Origin: DATFYI01 sp035315125
Lineage (GTDB): Bacteria; Chloroflexota; Anaerolineae; Anaerolineales; Anaerolineaceae
Reading direction: 5' to 3'
Assembly: GCA_035315125.1 (NCBI GenBank)
Contig: DATFYI010000027.1
Location: forward strand, 1 to 5,895
Length of the DNA stretch: 5,895 bases
The translations under genes were made by a program, and so were the position numbers. This document shows, piece by piece, positions 5,396 to 5,895 of this stretch (the stretch's first letter is position 1; every line of letters begins with the position of its first letter). The notes beneath the pieces are model-generated. The model had not been told where the DNA came from. It saw only the letters and a list, made by a program, of their open reading frames with translations, and did not search any database.

Positions 5396-5895
5396 ATGGA
5401 ATTCCATATCTCCAGGCAATCTCGCGACAGGTATCAATTTGACCAGTCGTTGTTCACGATCAATGGCAACGTCATTTTTGCTAATTTTCATGCCGTGCGT
5501 TTATTCGTTCAAAAAGTGAACCAGAAAAAAGATCTGGTTAATTTTCCTGAAAAAGCCTGGAAATCCGGGCAGGTAAACGCCATGGGGTTGATCGATGAAA
5601 TCTTGCATTATGTAGTCGATCTATACCGGCAGCAAAAGAACCCCGCTGTCATGGATAACGCCATGGATTGGTTGGAAAATCATATCAGCAAAGAGGACCT
5701 GGACAAAGCTCTGGTTTATTTCACCACCGAGTTCCCACCCGTGGCTGTTTACCAGAAGCAACTATCGGTCCAGGAATATCTGGATGGCACAACCGATGGC
5801 AGGTCCAACCGGTCGATCGCATTGGAAGAAATGGTCATGTTATGGGTTGCCAATAAAAATACGGCTTTGGCACCCTATTTAGAGCTTTTCGACGA
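5396..5895 (+). CDS. N-terminal region of a large protein, tentatively alpha-amylase family; 3' partial
   Basis: The frame opens at ATG 5396 after AGGAGG and stays open for 166 codons to the right edge. The protein begins MEFHISRQSRDRYQFDQSLF, with GNVIFANFHAVRLFVQKVN (residues 24-42), VNAMGLIDEILHYVVDLYRQQKNP (written by positions 62-85), FPPVAVYQKQLSVQEYL (111-127) and a final LEEMVMLWVANKN and YLELFD. It looks like a soluble helical domain with no signal peptide or membrane segment. From memory it matches the N-terminal extension of large Anaerolineae proteins annotated as alpha-amylase family glycosyl hydrolases (GH13), but no catalytic motif falls inside the window, so the product name is an inference. 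The gene has its own promoter candidates and a 147-base gap from the preceding gene, so it is probably a separate unit. Confidence 0.6.
   Translation, partial: MEFHISRQSRDRYQFDQSLFTINGNVIFANFHAVRLFVQKVNQKKDLVNFPEKAWKSGQVNAMGLIDEILHYVVDLYRQQKNPAVMDNAMDWLENHISKEDLDKALVYFTTEFPPVAVYQKQLSVQEYLDGTTDGRSNRSIALEEMVMLWVANKNTALAPYLELFD

Noticed and set aside
5668..5856. 62-codon plus-strand frame overlapping the last gene
   Set aside because: It is out of frame with the strongly patterned gene starting at 5396, which has a consensus ribosome site.
1..5895. Defence island, CRISPR, prophage or insertion sequence
   Set aside because: No regular repeat array, transposase, integrase, terminal inverted repeat or tRNA was seen on either strand.

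Overview
The window looks like a chromosomal segment from a member of the Chloroflexota, most likely class Anaerolineae. This is inferred from the gene content, recognised from memory of protein families. The set is a surface protein with a Thr/Pro-rich linker and an NBR1-Ig-like domain, a CapA-type lipoprotein with an extra N-terminal domain, a shortened AlkZ-related protein, and an N-terminal region typical of large Anaerolineae alpha-amylase-like proteins. Base composition looks moderate. I see no phage, transposon, tRNA, rRNA or CRISPR signal.

Layout. (1) Positions 1-551, plus strand: the 3' part of a gene for a probably exported protein with a Thr/Pro-rich linker and a C-terminal NBR1-Ig-like domain. 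(2) Positions 580-2966, minus strand, convergent with the first gene: a two-gene unit read right to left. A PBP-like/CapA fusion lipoprotein is followed after 29 bases by a cyclase-family (kynurenine-formamidase-like) metal hydrolase. (3) Positions 2967-3210: a divergent intergenic region of about 244 bases. It holds a perfect TATAAT box facing each way, a 14-base perfect palindrome just upstream of the capA-like gene, and three helically spaced TTGA repeats. (4) Positions 3211-5248, plus strand: a thiolase of the SCP-x/archaeal-like type, then after 19 bases an AlkZ-related winged-helix protein that appears to lack the glycosylase QxQ/QxD motif. (5) Positions 5249-5395: an AT-rich spacer with two dyads and two TATAAT boxes. 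(6) From 5396 off the right edge: the first 166 codons of a large protein, tentatively alpha-amylase family, with a strong Shine-Dalgarno site.

The genes do not form one obvious pathway. Two act at the cell surface (the NBR1-Ig protein and the CapA fusion), three are probably cytoplasmic (cyclase, thiolase, AlkZ-related), and one probably concerns alpha-glucans. I do not see a convincing new multi-gene system. The points most worth following are the altered metal-site positions and fused N-terminal domain of the CapA protein, the likely loss of the glycosylase motif in the AlkZ-related protein, the orphan thiolase without its usual partners, and the dyad symmetries in the intergenic regions. 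Starts were moved inward for three genes (1218, 2966 and 3211) because of ribosome binding site placement.
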